NCBI GenBank assembly: GCA_022113835.1
Contig: JAILWY010000009.1
Location: 11,446,001 to 11,510,000 of the forward strand
Length of the DNA: 64,000 nt
Direction: 5' to 3'
DNA from: Atopsyche davidsoni
Lineage: Eukaryota; Arthropoda; Insecta; Trichoptera; Hydrobiosidae
Shown one piece after another: positions 61,580 to 64,000 of the stretch; the stretch's first letter is position 1, and the number at the start of each line of letters is the position of its first letter. A model generated the notes under the pieces. That model did not search any database and had not been told where the DNA came from. It saw nothing but the letters and a program-made list of their open reading frames with translations. Made by a program: the position numbers and the translations under genes.

Positions 61580-63025
61580 AAAACATATAAAACTGATCAA
61601 TTACCCTTTTAAAACAAAGGGAAGATTTCTGTCACGTTCTTGACTTTGCATTATTGCCAACCAAAATATTTTGATTAATCCCTTCTTTCATATTTATATA
61701 AAGTACTCGTCAAAATACATATTTAAATTAGACAAACAAAAAAAAAACCAAGCATGGCTATTTTTATTAGAAAATATGTTATTTCGTTTTTGAATACGTA
61801 TATTTTTTAAAATGAGAAATATTTTACTTATGTTGTATCAATAAATAATGGCAAATTTATAATTACGCATACAACTTGATAGAATGCTTCTACAAGTTGA
61901 ACAACTTTGCAAATAATGAAACGCTAGAAAAATATATGTCTCTTAAATATGCCAGTGAGTATTTTCAAAATAAGCCCTGAAAACGATAAATTCGCCGTTT
62001 GAATTGTTGGGAAAATATTACAAAAATTGACAATGTTAAAAATCTCTGGAATTCGCGAAGTATTTTCAATGACTTACGCTTAATTTTTAAAAGGTATTTT
62101 ATGAATCACGTATCTGATGGGAAATGAAAAAAGCTTATTTGTTGGTAATTTTCTGTTCGGAAAATTTATTCTGAAAAAAAAGCAAGTGAAAAGATGTAAA
62201 AAACGTTCTTTGGAGTACAATGAGTTATAATTTGTGACACCACACTGAATGCGTTGTGAAAACTAAGGACTTTGTTGTGTTTTTTAAAATTTGTTACTGC
62301 TCTCTAATGACACGTAGTCTCTCTTTTAAAAGTTAAAACTCTCTTGAAACTATGTGCATTGTTTCTTTAAAAGTGTACACACACACGAATATATGAGCTT
62401 TAATTGTTTAAAAAAAAATTTTTTTTCTTCTAATTATACTGTGAAAATGTATGGAGTAAAGATCTTTTATAATTTATTAACGAATAATTCACAAAGAACC
62501 AAAAATCTCTTATTCATAAAAATAAATGAAATTGCATTATGATAATTATTGAGTTGAATGGATTTGAATATTCAATGAGATCTTCATTCTATTTAATTGT
62601 AAATCAATGCTAGACATTCCGAAAGAACCCTGACAGTATGGACTCTACTTCATAAAGGTCAACCATTACCTTGAACTGATCACCTCTGCATGTTGCACTA
62701 AAAAGTATCCCTGTTTTTAACATCACGGAATCATCATATTTTCATAAAATCATACACTGAAAATACCAACATGATTTAAATAACTAAAAGCATGAATCAA
62801 ATGTATTTTTTTCTGCATAAAAACATTTTATGTCACGATCTGTATACCCAAGAATGACAAAGTAAGGTTACGTTCTGCGTTAAAATGTTTTCATTGACAG
62901 TAGTAAAATATTTATTTTCATATAATTTAGCGAGAAAATTAATTGCAAAAATTCTGTTGTGAATTGAATCCAAAGTGAGGCAAATGAAACCGAGAAACGC
63001 GGAACACACCGACTGATACGACACG
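61580..63025. other. AT-rich noncoding stretch, inferred intron 2
   Basis: A/T-rich sequence. No third exon in phase 2, RNA gene or long repeat was recognised. Confidence 0.45.
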
Positions 63026-63029
63026 GCAT

Positions 63030-63175
63030 TCAACTAAAGTTGTTTATTTCGCTCGCGGGACGCTCTCGACAGTGTCGGGATATTCCTTGCTCTTTTGAAG
63101 GGGAGCATACTTCAGGATTAAACTCGTATTGACTGAATCGAGCCACGCTGCTATTACACGATATTTTACGTGTTA
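63030..63175. other. GC-elevated block, candidate intronic regulatory element
   Basis: A compact patch (TTTCGCTCGCGGGACGCTCTC, ATCGAGCCACGCTGC) within AT-rich DNA. No exon structure. Confidence 0.28.
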
Positions 63176-63179
63176 AAGT

Positions 63180-64000
63180 CTACATTCTGCTAAGTGATAA
63201 ATTCAAATAGACAGAATATATTGAAAATGTATCGCTTTGCCTCAATTTATCATCGAGTTGAAGGAAAAGACGAATTGAGAACGATCCTATTCACGATAAT
63301 ATATATTAAACATAAGTTTGATTCACTTAAAAAGAATCGCATGGCATTGTACTTAATAAAAGATAGCTCATAATTTCCCAAGAAATTTTCAATTATATAC
63401 TTATTTTAATACAATAGATAGAAAATATATCTTCAATATATACAATTTTTTTCTCATTATAAATAACAAACAAATCGATTTAGTATAAGTGCATCAATTG
63501 TCCAATTGCGTATAACGATTGTAATAATTGCTCTCAAACATCGACCATGGAGGACGACAAGACAAAATTCGCGGCATCATTGGGTGTAGGCTCGATAAAG
63601 AAGATAAATGTTTAAAAAAATATATATTTTCATGTATTTTCGTTACATTTGGAAATACCTACATTATTAACAAATTTATTAACAAATAAAATTAATTTAT
63701 AGAGGACAAAATGAATTTAAATTAATTGATGGGAAACAAATAAAATAGATTCCAAGTTATAATATAAATTCAATATGATAATTACTGGGGGGTGTGGTTT
63801 GTTGAAAACTTTTCATAAGTATAGTACTCCATCCGTTGTCTAGGTTATTTAAACTGTAAACACAATACAAATATTCATCTGGTAGGAGTATGGAGTCTTT
63901 GATCGCTCTGGTGCTAAAGTTGTACAAGGTGAACCTTTTCTGAGCAATTATCTCCATGTTTGGTAACATTATACACGCAAAGAATTTAAACTTACTGCAG
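63180..64000. other. AT-rich window end with weak open frames
   Basis: A 23-codon frame with a strong start context (ACCATGGAGGACGAC at about 63543) is too short to call. On the minus strand a frame is open from the window edge to about 63757 (80 codons), and its residues are fairly balanced (LPDEYLYCVYSLNNLDNGW). It could be the edge of an exon or an old retroelement piece, but runs of this length are expected by chance. Confidence 0.3.

Noticed and set aside
63757..64000. Minus-strand frame open to the window edge (about 80 codons)
   Set aside because: Runs of this length are expected several times by chance at this AT content; no splice acceptor or recognised domain was seen.
1..64000. 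CRISPR arrays, rRNA genes, known insect microRNAs, prokaryotic operons
   Set aside because: I looked by eye for regularly spaced direct repeats, rRNA landmarks and common insect microRNA seeds and saw none; the base composition and splice signals are eukaryotic.

Overview
This window looks like AT-rich, gene-poor nuclear DNA from an animal, most likely an arthropod. I judge this from the very low GC background (roughly one third by eye), the numerous A/T runs and microsatellites, tRNA-derived SINE remnants, Tc1/pogo-like remnants, and one exon with animal-type splice signals. The species cannot be named from the sequence. There is no bacterial, organellar or viral gene organisation. Nearly all open frames of 60-140 codons are what chance gives in AT-rich DNA or in stop-poor GC islands, and I do not call them genes.

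The only coding signal I trust is on the + strand near 50.5 kb. It is a 5'-end exon at about 50518-50631 carrying an ATG at 50568, a short signal peptide (MLDQLVIFSGLLALA, then NTGNNF) and a consensus GTGAGT donor in phase 1. Two short upstream ORFs precede the ATG. About 10.9 kb downstream a 28-nt candidate microexon (61546-61573) sits between a near-consensus branch point and acceptor and a GTAAGA donor. Of its three frames, only the one required by the phase-1 donor is open. If both are real, the window holds the 5' end of a gene for a secreted or membrane protein with very long introns. Most of the mature protein lies beyond 64 kb, so its family is unknown. A weak resemblance to the N-terminus of insect glutamate-gated chloride channels is noted as a hypothesis only.

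The rest is noncoding. About 40 short blocks (100-500 bp) of higher GC and higher complexity recur every 1-3 kb through the AT-rich background. Their spacing and lack of coding structure suggest conserved noncoding or enhancer elements. One (about 15290-15540) has two YY1/Pho-type motifs 21 bp apart. Another (about 840-1215) ends in a TATA box and an initiator-like sequence at promoter spacing.

Repeats include three tRNA-Thr-like SINE copies, two of them forming an inverted pair at 56.76-57.06 kb. A two-copy dispersed repeat has an internal block of about 64 bp in opposite orientations in the two copies. There are also two pogo/Tigger-like end fragments, tandem duplications with periods of 84, 87 and 106 bp, a minisatellite, a long (TA)n tract, a 34-bp perfect palindrome, and two strong G-quadruplex motifs. 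I found no CRISPR array, rRNA, functional tRNA or recognisable microRNA, and no convincing novel system.
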